DNA from: Robiginitalea sediminis
GTDB taxonomy: Bacteria > Bacteroidota > Bacteroidia > Flavobacteriales > Flavobacteriaceae
NCBI RefSeq assembly: GCF_002198115.1
Contig: NZ_NGNR01000001.1
Coordinates: 124,001 to 188,000, forward strand
Direction: 5' to 3'
DNA length: 64,000 bases
Program-made: the position numbers and the translations under genes
The notes under the pieces: generated by a model
What the model saw: only the letters and a program-made list of their open reading frames with translations
Told to the model about the DNA's origin: nothing
The model's database searches: none
Shown here: positions 8,487 to 16,174 of the stretch, in pieces
Layout: the number at the start of each line of letters is the position of its first letter
How positions within the stretch are numbered: position 1 is the stretch's first letter

Positions 8487-9194
8487 GTGAGTAATGTTTA
8501 TAATTTGTATTGTGATGAAAGTTGTCATTTGGAAAATGACGGCATTAACGTAATGGTGTTAGGCGCTTTATGGTGCCCCGATGAAAAGCGAAAGGAAATC
8601 TTTGAGAGAATTCGAGAAATAAAGGCAGACCATGGATTTGGGAATGACTTTGAAATAAAATGGAATAAAGTCTCTAGAAGTTATGTTGACCTTTATTTGG
8701 ATTTAGTCAACTATTTCTTTGATGACGATGACATGCATTTTAGGGCATTAGTCATACCGGACAAATCAGCTCTTGACCATAAAAAATTTGATCAAGATCA
8801 TGACACCTTCTATTATAAAATGTATTTCGACCTAATCAAGGTAATTCTTAACCCTGAATACGCTTTCAATATATATATAGACATAAAAGATACTCGAAGC
8901 CAGGATAAAGTAAATAAGCTCCTAGAAGTCCTGAGAAACAATCATTATGACTTCAATAAGAAGATAATAAGGAAAGTTCAGCAAGTCCATAGCCATGAGG
9001 TTGGCACTTTACAAATAGCTGATTTACTTACCGGTGCAATTTCATATTTACACCGTGGCCTAAGTGGAAATAAAGGAAAGGAAGTCCTTATTGAAAGAAT
9101 AAAAAGACGTTCTGGATACGCTTTAAACCATTCAACTTTATACAAGGAGAATAAATTCAACTTGTTTGTTTGGCAACCAAGAATTATTGAATGA
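8487..9194 (+). CDS. DUF3800 domain protein (RNase H-like fold)
   Basis: The 235-residue protein begins with a GTG and soon shows YCDES (residues 8-12). It then has YIDIKDT (about 130-136) and LQIADLLTGAISY (about 176-188). These acidic positions (D10/E11, D132/D135, D179) are the conserved set of DUF3800, a family with a predicted RNase H-like nuclease fold that is common on mobile elements. Its TGA (9192-9194) overlaps the ATG of the next gene (ATGA), so the two are translationally coupled. Activity in this pair is inferred, not known. Confidence 0.82.
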   Translation: MSNVYNLYCDESCHLENDGINVMVLGALWCPDEKRKEIFERIREIKADHGFGNDFEIKWNKVSRSYVDLYLDLVNYFFDDDDMHFRALVIPDKSALDHKKFDQDHDTFYYKMYFDLIKVILNPEYAFNIYIDIKDTRSQDKVNKLLEVLRNNHYDFNKKIIRKVQQVHSHEVGTLQIADLLTGAISYLHRGLSGNKGKEVLIERIKRRSGYALNHSTLYKENKFNLFVWQPRIIE

Positions 9195-9688
9195 TGAGCG
9201 AGCTTGGATTACCAGAATTAATTTATCTCAACGACTATTCAGGTAATTACGAGGCCTATATAGCTGCCGTATATGAGGTGTTTAGAAGGGACTTCGTCGT
9301 AAATCGTCCTTTATTTCAAGGTGTAAGACTTAGGTTAAAATGTCATCCATACTTTCAAGATAGGGAATATACATTCTATCATATTACCCACGAAGGGGAT
9401 CAAGAGGATCAAAGAATTCCAGATTTACGCAGATGCGAAAGAATTGGCTATGCTAGAGTACTTATTGAAAATGCAGACCATCCAAGTCTAAAGGTTTGGA
9501 GACAAGTAAGGAATGGCAAAAATAGAATTGCCATTTATCATGAAGAAGAAAGTTACCTAGTAATTTTGGACGATCGTAGTGAATATATTTTACTATGGAC
9601 TGCTTTCTATGTCCGACATAATAGCTTCCATAAGAAATTGATGAAAGAATATGAGGAGTATATTAAAAACCAAAACCGCCCAGGGTAA
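9191..9688 (+). CDS. Unknown protein coupled to DUF3800 (possible small nuclease/toxin fold)
   Basis: The 165-residue protein is not firmly recognised. It has a central YTFYHITHEGD (about 60-70), then GYARVLIENADHP, and a C-terminal block KNRIAIYHEEESYLVILDDR (110-129) followed by LLWTAFYV and a basic helix KKLMKEYEEYIK. The beta-strand pattern with a paired histidine and C-terminal strands recalls BECR/RelE-like small nucleases, but that is inference only. It starts inside the DUF3800 stop codon, so the two products are made together. No signal peptide or membrane segment is seen. Confidence 0.75.
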   Translation: MMSELGLPELIYLNDYSGNYEAYIAAVYEVFRRDFVVNRPLFQGVRLRLKCHPYFQDREYTFYHITHEGDQEDQRIPDLRRCERIGYARVLIENADHPSLKVWRQVRNGKNRIAIYHEEESYLVILDDRSEYILLWTAFYVRHNSFHKKLMKEYEEYIKNQNRPG

Positions 9689-9877
9689 TACTGAACGGCT
9701 TCTTAACTCCTCTAACGCTTACAACCTAAAGGTATGGTCATTGAGTTGAAGCAAAATTAAGTATTTTTTTTTGGTTTTTTGCAAAAAAATCGTTAATAAG
9801 CATGATTTCAGTCATTTAGCGATTAATTTCCGAAAAATTGTATTCACACGATCCTCACCGCAAAATAACAGAAGGCG

Positions 9878-10117
9878 TTATTGCAAAAGGCTATCAAGGC
9901 GTAACCCGATGAGATACTTTGCAGGGATAGCACAGTAGGCAGTTAGTCCCGTGCTATTGCCCAAGGCATCGAACCGGAGTTCTACAAAAAAAGAATCAAG
10001 CGCATAGATTAATGGCCCTGCTTTCTCCGGGCATGGGTCCAGAACTAGCCGTCCGGCGTTCTGTAGATACTCTGTTTGCTCTGAATCGTTGAGGTCGAGA
10101 AAAGTTTCAAGTTTCAT
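9878..10117 (-). CDS. Small acidic conserved protein, 79 aa
   Basis: MKLETFLDLNDSEQTEYL opens the protein, followed by AGPLIYALDSFFVELRFDALGN. It resembles a loose group of 60-80-residue acidic proteins of Bacteroidota that start MxLxxFLxLxxxEQ and carry a YxLxxFYVEL block; their function is unknown. An in-frame ATG 15 codons upstream is possible, but the ATG at 10115-10117 matches that group. It lies alone on the minus strand, about 190 bases after the DUF3800 pair. Confidence 0.55.
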   Translation of the reverse strand: MKLETFLDLNDSEQTEYLQNAGRLVLDPCPEKAGPLIYALDSFFVELRFDALGNSTGLTAYCAIPAKYLIGLRLDSLLQ

Positions 10118-10325
10118 AAAGTCAAAGGTATTCCCGGTCGCTGCAAAATTCTTGCAGTTCATACAATCTCAGGATAACTATAAAAGCGTTTTTAACGCCA
10201 ACACAGTATTGAGATTTATTTGTGGATTCCCGTAACTGGTATTCAAAACATCTTAATACTTTTTGCTCCCTTTGAAAGTGAAATATCCTTGAGGCTAATC
10301 ATACGAATCTAAATTTCAACCTATC

Positions 10326-10985
10326 ATGAAAAATCAATTTCTATTATTTTCTCTTTTTGCCCTTTTCCTCAACCAAATAGTCCTCTCACAAAGACTTGCC
10401 GTTACGATAGACGGGGACACTTTGGAAATATTTGAAAATGGCACATGGAAGAATCTCAATTCTTCTGCTTCAGTAATAGTGCCGATTGAAACAACAGTAA
10501 TGGCCACAGTAGAAGTTGATGACTTTAGCGGCAAAAAAAGCGCGTCAACCGAAACATGGAATAGCTTTGCCAGGGGGCCTTTAACTTCCCTTAGCGGCAG
10601 TGCTTATATGACTGAAACTGGAATAATCTCTTTTCCTTTTATTGTTTCTGGAGACTTAGGGTGTTTGGTAAAATGGCAAAGCACAATGCAGATCAAACTT
10701 TCAAATGACGCTGTTGTTACGCTAACCTATATTTCGGACACAGACTGTGGGGATGTAGTTTTAGGATCATGGGTAGCCTTAGAGCCGACGGATGCCGAAA
10801 ACCCAAATTTCGAATCAATTATTTCAGAAAACAATGAGCTTTTGAAGACATACGATTGGGTTAAAATTCGAGTTACTGGTTCTGATGTTTATGCAGACCT
10901 TGAACCTCGTAACTCAAATAGGTCAATGCCTAACCCTGAACAGTTCTTTAGACAACACATTATTGCTTTAGAAGGAACCAAATAG
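10326..10985 (+). CDS. Secreted protein of unknown function, 219 aa
   Basis: A clear signal peptide (MKNQFLLFSLFALFLNQIVLSQ) is followed by RLAVTIDGDTLEIFENGTWKNL. This short VxDGDTxxLxxNGTWxxL block recurs in secreted Bacteroidota proteins. The rest is beta-rich with two cysteines in spaced contexts (DLGCLVKW and DTDCGDVV) that could form a disulfide. No enzymatic motif is seen. It stands alone between the minus-strand small gene and an unrelated + gene. Confidence 0.72.
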   Translation: MKNQFLLFSLFALFLNQIVLSQRLAVTIDGDTLEIFENGTWKNLNSSASVIVPIETTVMATVEVDDFSGKKSASTETWNSFARGPLTSLSGSAYMTETGIISFPFIVSGDLGCLVKWQSTMQIKLSNDAVVTLTYISDTDCGDVVLGSWVALEPTDAENPNFESIISENNELLKTYDWVKIRVTGSDVYADLEPRNSNRSMPNPEQFFRQHIIALEGTK

Positions 10986-11129
10986 TCTGGCAAATCAGAC
11001 ATTAATTAATCCCCCAATCATGGCAGGACTAAGAAAAACACCACTTGAAGAATTTGTAATCGAGCACCGGCATTGGGAGGACTCGGCCTGATTCTCTAAA
11101 ATCAAGTACACCTAAAAAATGGTTAATAA

Positions 11130-11753
11130 ATGTCGATGGAAGAAAAAGATCAATTAATGGAAATAACAAGAATGAAAGCGCTTTTGGATCGTCAATCTCA
11201 ATTGGACGAAATTGCAAAACAAAAGATTCAGGACTTATTGAAGAACTATCTTATTCTTGAAAATATTGAGGGGAATTTTGAGGACTTCCAATCAAAGCAA
11301 AAACAAATGGAAAAAGACGGCATAAGAATGGCCGTTGAACTTTGGGAGAATGCCAAAAGCATTCATAAGGAACATCAAATAGGCGGACTCCCCATGGTAG
11401 CACATCCACTTACCCAGTATCCTCAATTAATTGAAGGTGTTCTTACTTTGATCTTTTGTAACATTACTGCCTACTGGAATAACTTAAAGTATTATAACAT
11501 TCGTAATAAAACGATGCATTCCGGATTCTTAAGGGAGCAGAAAAATATTATGCTTTCGAATATTAAGACTGCTAAATCTTTTTTGAAAACAGAAGAACAA
11601 GAGCTTATACCGATTAGATTGGAATACATAAATCCATTCAACGAATTCAAAACTTTAGAAAAGACAATATCGGACAGGATAAAGGAAATAGAAAATCGTC
11701 TTTCACCTGAAACACCTAAAGGCTGTCTGGCCTCAATATTCTTCCTTTATTGA
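11130..11753 (+). CDS. Unknown cytoplasmic coiled-coil protein, 207 aa
   Basis: The first 75 residues are charged and helical (MEEKDQLMEITRMKALLDRQ and on), likely a coiled coil. A more hydrophobic middle follows (PQLIEGVLTLIFCNITAYWNN), and the C-terminus is another charged helix ending in CLASIFFLY. No family recognised. A second ATG two codons downstream is an alternative start. The gene is AT-rich like the rest of the island. No clear partner gene is adjacent. Confidence 0.6.
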   Translation: MSMEEKDQLMEITRMKALLDRQSQLDEIAKQKIQDLLKNYLILENIEGNFEDFQSKQKQMEKDGIRMAVELWENAKSIHKEHQIGGLPMVAHPLTQYPQLIEGVLTLIFCNITAYWNNLKYYNIRNKTMHSGFLREQKNIMLSNIKTAKSFLKTEEQELIPIRLEYINPFNEFKTLEKTISDRIKEIENRLSPETPKGCLASIFFLY

Positions 11754-11771
11754 AAGAAAATCTAGAACATT

Positions 11772-12107
11772 TCACAAATAAAACTTTGGCCCGTTTTTTT
11801 CCATTCCATATTTCTGTGTGGGACCAAATTCTAAGTATGTAATGCCGCTTTTTTCAAGATGAGGAATTATCGGTTTTAGAAACTTGTTGCACTTATCATC
11901 ATCAAAAACAATGTATTTGACAATCCGTTCCCATTCATGCTTTGTATAATCGTTGCCTGATTCGAAGTTGCCGGCAATTCGAACCATATTCTCATCAAAC
12001 CCGACATATTCAGGCAGAATAGTAAACTCAGGCTCGATGCTGGTTTCTATCTCTTCTAAAATCTTAAGCTCTTGTTTCTTGTCCATTTTGCCCATAATAA
12101 TATTCAA
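11772..12107 (-). CDS. Unknown small protein, up to 111 aa
   Basis: A soluble acidic protein with DKKQELKILEEIETSIEPEF near the start, then MVRIAGNFESGNDYTKHEWERIVKYIVFDDDKC in its middle and LEFGPTQKYGMEKNGPKFYL at the end. Three ATG codons lie within the first 8 codons; the MDKKQ start (8th codon) is the most natural. No family recognised. The gene is convergent with the preceding coiled-coil gene (18-base gap) and diverges from the IS element. Confidence 0.5.
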   Translation of the reverse strand: MNIIMGKMDKKQELKILEEIETSIEPEFTILPEYVGFDENMVRIAGNFESGNDYTKHEWERIVKYIVFDDDKCNKFLKPIIPHLEKSGITYLEFGPTQKYGMEKNGPKFYL

Positions 12108-12191
12108 TACGCAACCTAATATCCTGGAGGTGTAAGTGTCCCTAAAAACAGCTACGGTTAAAAATAGAATATTAACTGTAGATTTAGAGAC

Positions 12192-12458
12192 ATGAAAAGA
12201 AGTCGATTTTCGGAGACCCAGGTGGTCAGGATTTTAAAGCAACACGAGGCTGGCGTTTCGGTAACGGAGCTTTGCAAGGAGCACGGCATCAGTGCGGCCA
12301 CGTTTTACAACTGGAAGGGCAAATACGGAGGGATGGATGCCTCACAGCTAAAAAAGCTTAAAGAAATGGAAGCTGAACTCTCCCGCTACAAGCAAATGTA
12401 TGCCGAGCTGGCCCATCAGAATTACGCCCTGAAAGATCTCATTGAAAAAAAGCTCTAG
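12192..12458 (+). CDS. IS3-family transposase OrfA (helix-turn-helix)
   Basis: The 88-residue protein starts MKRSRFSETQVVRILKQHEAG, then has the HTH segment VTELCKEHGISAATFYNWK and a leucine-zipper-like tail (LKKLKEMEAELSRYKQMYAEL). This is the InsE/HTH_Tnp_1 family; it binds the IS ends. It ends in GAA AAA AAG CTC TAG, where A AAA AAG (12446-12452) is a classic -1 slippery heptamer that makes the OrfAB fusion. Confidence 0.93.
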   Translation: MKRSRFSETQVVRILKQHEAGVSVTELCKEHGISAATFYNWKGKYGGMDASQLKKLKEMEAELSRYKQMYAELAHQNYALKDLIEKKL

Positions 12459-13309
12459 GGCCAGCCGAGAAGCGATCTGCAGCGGATTATCTGGTAAGCG
12501 AACACCGATTAAGCTTGCGCGTGGCCTGTATGGTACTGGTCTTAAGCAGTTCGGTGTATTATTACCGGCCCAAAAGCCGGGATGATCAGGCAATCATCCA
12601 GGCACTGGATCGGCTGGCTCAAGAGCACCCCACATACGGTTTTGGAAAGATGTTCCGGATGCTTTGCGCTGAAGGGCATCCCTGGAACCACAAACGGGTG
12701 TATCGGGTCTACAAGCAGATGCGGCTTAACGTACGCCGTAAACGCAAACGCAGGGTGCCCCAGCGCGTGAAAGAACCCCTCACATTGCCGATCACCAGGA
12801 ACATTACCTGGAGTATTGACTTTATGCAGGACTCTTTAAGCTATGGCAAGACCTTCCGGGTGCTCAATGTTCTCGATGATTTCAACCGGGAAGCCCTTTG
12901 GAACGTGATTGACGTATCGATTGGCTCTCAGCGTTTGGTTCGGGAACTGGATAGACTGGTGGCCTTACGGGGAGTTCCTGAAGCTATCCGGGTGGATAAT
13001 GGTCCGGAGTTTACTTCGGCCAACTTCCAGATTTGGTGCCAACAAAAGGGCATTGAGATTAAATACATCCAACCCGGAAAGCCGGTGCAGAACAGTTTGA
13101 TTGAACGTTTCAATAGAAGCTATCGACAGGAAGTATTAAACGCTTATCTTTTTGAATCCCTCTCACAGGTAAGGGTTCTATCCGAAGAATGGATGGAGCA
13201 TTACAATGGGAAAAGACCCCATGAATCCCTGGGGAATCTTACCCCAAAGGCATTCTTAAAAAAGCATGCGAAGAAAAGAGAAGAAAATAACCTAATTTAT
13301 ATACCCTGA
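12452..13309 (+). CDS. IS3-family transposase OrfB (DDE integrase), made by -1 frameshift
   Basis: Reading one frame back after the slippery site gives ALGPAEKRSAADYLVSEHRL and continues without a stop to 13309, matching the usual OrfB N-terminus. The rve catalytic domain shows SIDFMQDSL (first Asp), VDNGPEFTS (second Asp) and RPHESLGNLTPKAF (Glu). All three catalytic residues are present, so the element looks active. An internal TTG near 12515 could start a shorter OrfB, but the fusion is the family's normal transposase. Confidence 0.9.
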   Translation, partial: ALGPAEKRSAADYLVSEHRLSLRVACMVLVLSSSVYYYRPKSRDDQAIIQALDRLAQEHPTYGFGKMFRMLCAEGHPWNHKRVYRVYKQMRLNVRRKRKRRVPQRVKEPLTLPITRNITWSIDFMQDSLSYGKTFRVLNVLDDFNREALWNVIDVSIGSQRLVRELDRLVALRGVPEAIRVDNGPEFTSANFQIWCQQKGIEIKYIQPGKPVQNSLIERFNRSYRQEVLNAYLFESLSQVRVLSEEWMEHYNGKRPHESLGNLTPKAFLKKHAKKREENNLIYIP

Positions 13310-13453
13310 ACTGTAGCTAAATAAGGGGTACTTACAATAAGACATAAATCTCGGATCAAACACAAATCGCTTTATATACCACTGTGACAAAAATTGTAGA
13401 TAATTTGCCTACAATAGGCATTATCAATTTGGTTATATTAAATCTTTTATATG

Positions 13454-13774
13454 TTAATCTATTTGCACAGGTATACTTCCGCCAAAACTAATCCACTTTC
13501 CACCTACCTCGGAAATGTTTACATGTAATTCGTCTTTAGTTTCTATTCCAACTAAATTGACGTCAATCTCATCAAATGAATTGAGTCTAACGGTTATAGA
13601 ACCATCTTCATTTATTGGCACTAGTCCGTAACTACTACTTGGAATTGTATTCAAATTACTGGACGGTTCGTTGGCATAGGCCTTAGGTATCAAATCAATA
13701 TTCTTTAGTGTCAATATTGACAAGTTGATTGCTATAACAGTTAATACGATTTTTGTAAATGTGTCTACCTTCAT
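13454..13774 (-). CDS. Small membrane-anchored protein, 106 aa
   Basis: One N-terminal membrane or uncleaved signal segment (about 8-25: KIVLTVIAINLSILTL) is followed by LIPKAYANEPSS. A periplasmic part follows with YGLVPINEDGSITVRL, DEIDVNLVGIETKDELHVNI and GGSIPVQID. Similar short proteins with an MKxDxxTKxxLTVIAxNL start occur in several Bacteroidota and have no assigned role. The start ATG is at 13772-13774. It lies just after the IS on the minus strand. Confidence 0.65.
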   Translation of the reverse strand: MKVDTFTKIVLTVIAINLSILTLKNIDLIPKAYANEPSSNLNTIPSSSYGLVPINEDGSITVRLNSFDEIDVNLVGIETKDELHVNISEVGGKWISFGGSIPVQID

Positions 13775-14111
13775 GAAAATTAGATTTTAATTGTAACTCA
13801 ATATATTTACCGGCATTCTATGGAAAGATTTATTAGTTCAATAGAAAACTTTTCAAACAACTTAATCCAAACATCTTAACATTCCCGTTAGGGTCACCTT
13901 ATAAGGGGGAGGCAAAGTAAGAAAACCGATCTTAAGTTAAAGCAAATTAATCCGAAGGCTTCCCTGTTTTTCGGACAGTTTAAAAAGCAACTACTTTGAG
14001 AGCATCAAGAAAAGTAAATTGGCGAAAACCCAGATTGTTGCCATGCTTCACCAATATATTAATCAACACCTATTCCTCCTTCATGTTTGATATTATAAAA
14101 GCCTACGCTCA
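13775..14111. other. Intergenic stretch, possible transposase relic
   Basis: There is no intact gene. In the + frame around 14000-14050 a short reading FESIKKSKLAKTQIVAML resembles the N-terminus of IS3-type OrfA proteins (KxTQIVxxL) but stops soon after. It may be a remnant of a second IS; the match is short and could be chance. Confidence 0.3.
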
Positions 14112-14726
14112 ATGAAATCTTACATTACGGATATAATTCCCAAAATATCTTCCTACTCCAAAAAACTGGACGATCTAAGTCTCCTTAAAAATCAGAATTG
14201 GGTTTTGATAAATCAAATTCAAAAAAGCAAAACTGTTTATATATTTCGCGACAACTCGCAATTATTAATTATCGAAAATGGAATTGTTAGTAATGCCGGC
14301 TGGGAATACATTAACAGTAATTCCTTGATTATAGAAAGAAATAGCAAACCTATGTTATTTAAACATGGGTTTTTAGACCCAAATGTTCTTCTACTTAGTA
14401 TTGATGGTTCCGACAATGAATACATCTATTTCATAAATGAAAGCAGAGCAAATCGAAATTTAAATAGTGTTAATGATGTAAATAATTATCTACGCAGAAC
14501 CTATTTGACAAACAAACCCAGTAGTACGAATAATCCATCCAGACCTTATCTAAAGACATTTTATTGCCTAAATCCAAAAACTCAAAAAGAGTATGGCCCA
14601 TACTCCGCTCCTGAAATTGTTAAGAAATTAAAAAACGGAAGGCTACAAAGCGGCTATTTAGTGCGTGAGTCAAGTATTGAAGGTTATCAACACGCGCCGA
14701 GAATCATGGATCTTCTTGAAAAATGA
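14112..14726 (+). CDS. Unknown protein with C-terminal GYF_2-like domain, 204 aa
   Basis: The first 120 residues are beta-rich and polar (NWVLINQIQKSKTVYIFRD, then LLIIENGIVSNAGWEYI) with no known domain. The C-terminal 55 residues, TFYCLNPKTQKEYGPYSAPE and on to LKNGRLQSGYLVRESS, resemble the GYF_2/DUF4339 module (aromatic-GP, hydrophobic helix, GRLxxxTLV). That module usually mediates protein contacts or sits on membrane proteins. No membrane segment is seen here. The next gene starts 81 bases downstream on the same strand. Confidence 0.6.
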   Translation: MKSYITDIIPKISSYSKKLDDLSLLKNQNWVLINQIQKSKTVYIFRDNSQLLIIENGIVSNAGWEYINSNSLIIERNSKPMLFKHGFLDPNVLLLSIDGSDNEYIYFINESRANRNLNSVNDVNNYLRRTYLTNKPSSTNNPSRPYLKTFYCLNPKTQKEYGPYSAPEIVKKLKNGRLQSGYLVRESSIEGYQHAPRIMDLLEK

Positions 14727-14807
14727 TTCCATAATGCTAGAATCTAAAAAAGTGTCTGTTGATTTACTAAAAATTATTCCCTCTTCATTACAGACCGGTT
14801 ACTTGGG

Positions 14808-15812
14808 ATGGACAAGTTTGACGATGTAGATTATTGGAAAGGTATTATCCTCTATGGGCTTAATCAAGCCACCTATAAGATTGCCCTGGGTAAAACTTTA
14901 CTAGAATTAGCTGAAGAAGGTAATGATGTTGTCGATTGGAGCCAACTCTCTAAAGTCTACCTTGACAATTACATAAAAAGACTAAAAGGCACCCATCTCC
15001 CCCAACAAAATAACCCCACCAGAAAGACGAAAATGGAGCGGATCGTGGATTCTCTGAGGAAGGGGAAGATTAATTACGACACCGCTGTCATTCAAGTAGG
15101 CCAGGAAGCATTCAATGACGTAATCCCACGCTTTCAGACTATCGGGACAAACAAAGAAATTGTCGGCGAGAGATTCTATCATTTTGACCATTGCAAAAAG
15201 CTATATCTGCATGATCCGACCTTCAGAATCCATGAGGAGTTCAAGCAGGAGCTTTTCGATGAGCTGGAGGCACGCTGGAGTCTTTTGGAAGGAGCTTTTA
15301 CAATAGTGCACGGAGATTGGCAGCTATCAAATGACATCAGAGACATTTATCTTGTAAACGGCTACTCCAGGACCAACATAACGCATAACATACCCTTCCT
15401 GCAAGGCTATCAAGGTAACACTTGTTTTTACTGCGGTGAGCCTATCCGTGACACGGATATTCATGTAGATCACGTGCTTCCCAGGCAGGTGATTCAACAT
15501 GACGAGATATGGAATTTGGTCCTCAGTCATGGTATATGCAACCTCCATAAGAATGATGCCTTGGTTGGAAAACATTACTTTGAAAAGCTTGTTGCCCGAA
15601 ATGAGAATATTATGGGCAGCAACCACCCCTGGAAGAAAAAAATTGCAGATGCCCTGGGTAGTACCCCAGCAAAAAGAGCTAAATCCATGTGGCACCATTA
15701 CGAGAATGCCAGGATTGTTTTGAGAAATAACTATTGGGAGAACTCTCCTGGTTATAATAGAGAGACCGATCCTTTTTTTAAACGCCTAATTACCAAACTG
15801 AATAACCCATGA
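14808..15812 (+). CDS. HNH endonuclease domain protein, 334 aa
   Basis: An N-terminal helical region of about 200 residues has no clear family. A C-terminal HNH/Zn-finger nuclease follows: CFYCGEPI (C206, C209), HVDHVLPRQV (D221, H222), NLVLSHGICNLHKND (N236, C244, H247). All metal and catalytic positions are present. The TGA at 15810-15812 overlaps the ATG of the HIT gene, so the two are coupled. An HNH enzyme would nick or cut DNA; the target and role (defence, or DNA processing with the HIT partner) are inferred. Confidence 0.85.
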   Translation: MDKFDDVDYWKGIILYGLNQATYKIALGKTLLELAEEGNDVVDWSQLSKVYLDNYIKRLKGTHLPQQNNPTRKTKMERIVDSLRKGKINYDTAVIQVGQEAFNDVIPRFQTIGTNKEIVGERFYHFDHCKKLYLHDPTFRIHEEFKQELFDELEARWSLLEGAFTIVHGDWQLSNDIRDIYLVNGYSRTNITHNIPFLQGYQGNTCFYCGEPIRDTDIHVDHVLPRQVIQHDEIWNLVLSHGICNLHKNDALVGKHYFEKLVARNENIMGSNHPWKKKIADALGSTPAKRAKSMWHHYENARIVLRNNYWENSPGYNRETDPFFKRLITKLNNP

Positions 15813-16174
15813 GTGTCTTCAGCGAAATAGATCCAGACAACTACGTGTTTGAGTCTGAATTTTTCTTTGCCATCTATGATAGGTTCCCTGTTTCCGAAGG
15901 GCACATCCTGATAATTTCGAAACAGGAGAAGAAGGACTACTTTGAGCTGAACCAGAATGAGCAAGAAGAATTACCAAAACTTATTCTCAAAGCTAAAGGA
16001 ATCCTTGAGGATAAACACTCACCCGACGGATACAATATCGGAATGAATTGCGGAGAAGTTGCAGGCCAAACGGTAATGCATTTCCATTGTCATGTAATAC
16101 CAAGATACAAAGGAGATATGGGTGATCCTCGTGGGGGTGTAAGACATTGCGTTGAGGGGAAGGGCTATTATTAG
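15809..16174 (+). CDS. HIT-family nucleotide hydrolase/transferase, 121 aa
   Basis: The short HIT protein shows FPVSEGHILIISK in the N-terminal half and the histidine triad MHFHCHVIPRY (H91, H93, H95), with the Gly-rich NCGEVAGQTV before it. Family members hydrolyse or transfer nucleotides from mixed phosphates; the aprataxin branch removes AMP from failed DNA-ligase ends. Here it is coupled by an ATGA overlap to an HNH nuclease, which suggests a shared nucleic-acid task. The length is normal for the family. Confidence 0.88.
   Translation: MSVFSEIDPDNYVFESEFFFAIYDRFPVSEGHILIISKQEKKDYFELNQNEQEELPKLILKAKGILEDKHSPDGYNIGMNCGEVAGQTVMHFHCHVIPRYKGDMGDPRGGVRHCVEGKGYY

Larger units (their letters stand above)
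12131..13336 (+). mobile_element. Complete IS3-family insertion sequence (IS407-like), 1206 bp
   Basis: The ends are imperfect inverted repeats. The left end reads TGTAAGTGTCCCT then AGCTACGGTT. The right end, reverse-complemented, reads TGTAAGTACCCCT then AGCTACAGTT. Inside are orfA and orfB in the -1 relation with an A6G slippery site, and an intact DDE set. The flanking bases (GAGG left, ATAA right) do not match, so no target-site duplication is visible. The coding part is more GC-rich than the island around it. Confidence 0.9.

Noticed and set aside
11020-11091. 23-residue reading MAGLRKTPLEEFVIEHRHWE...
   Set aside because: Starts in a gap between two island genes, has no family, no start signal and no paralogue; cannot be told from chance.
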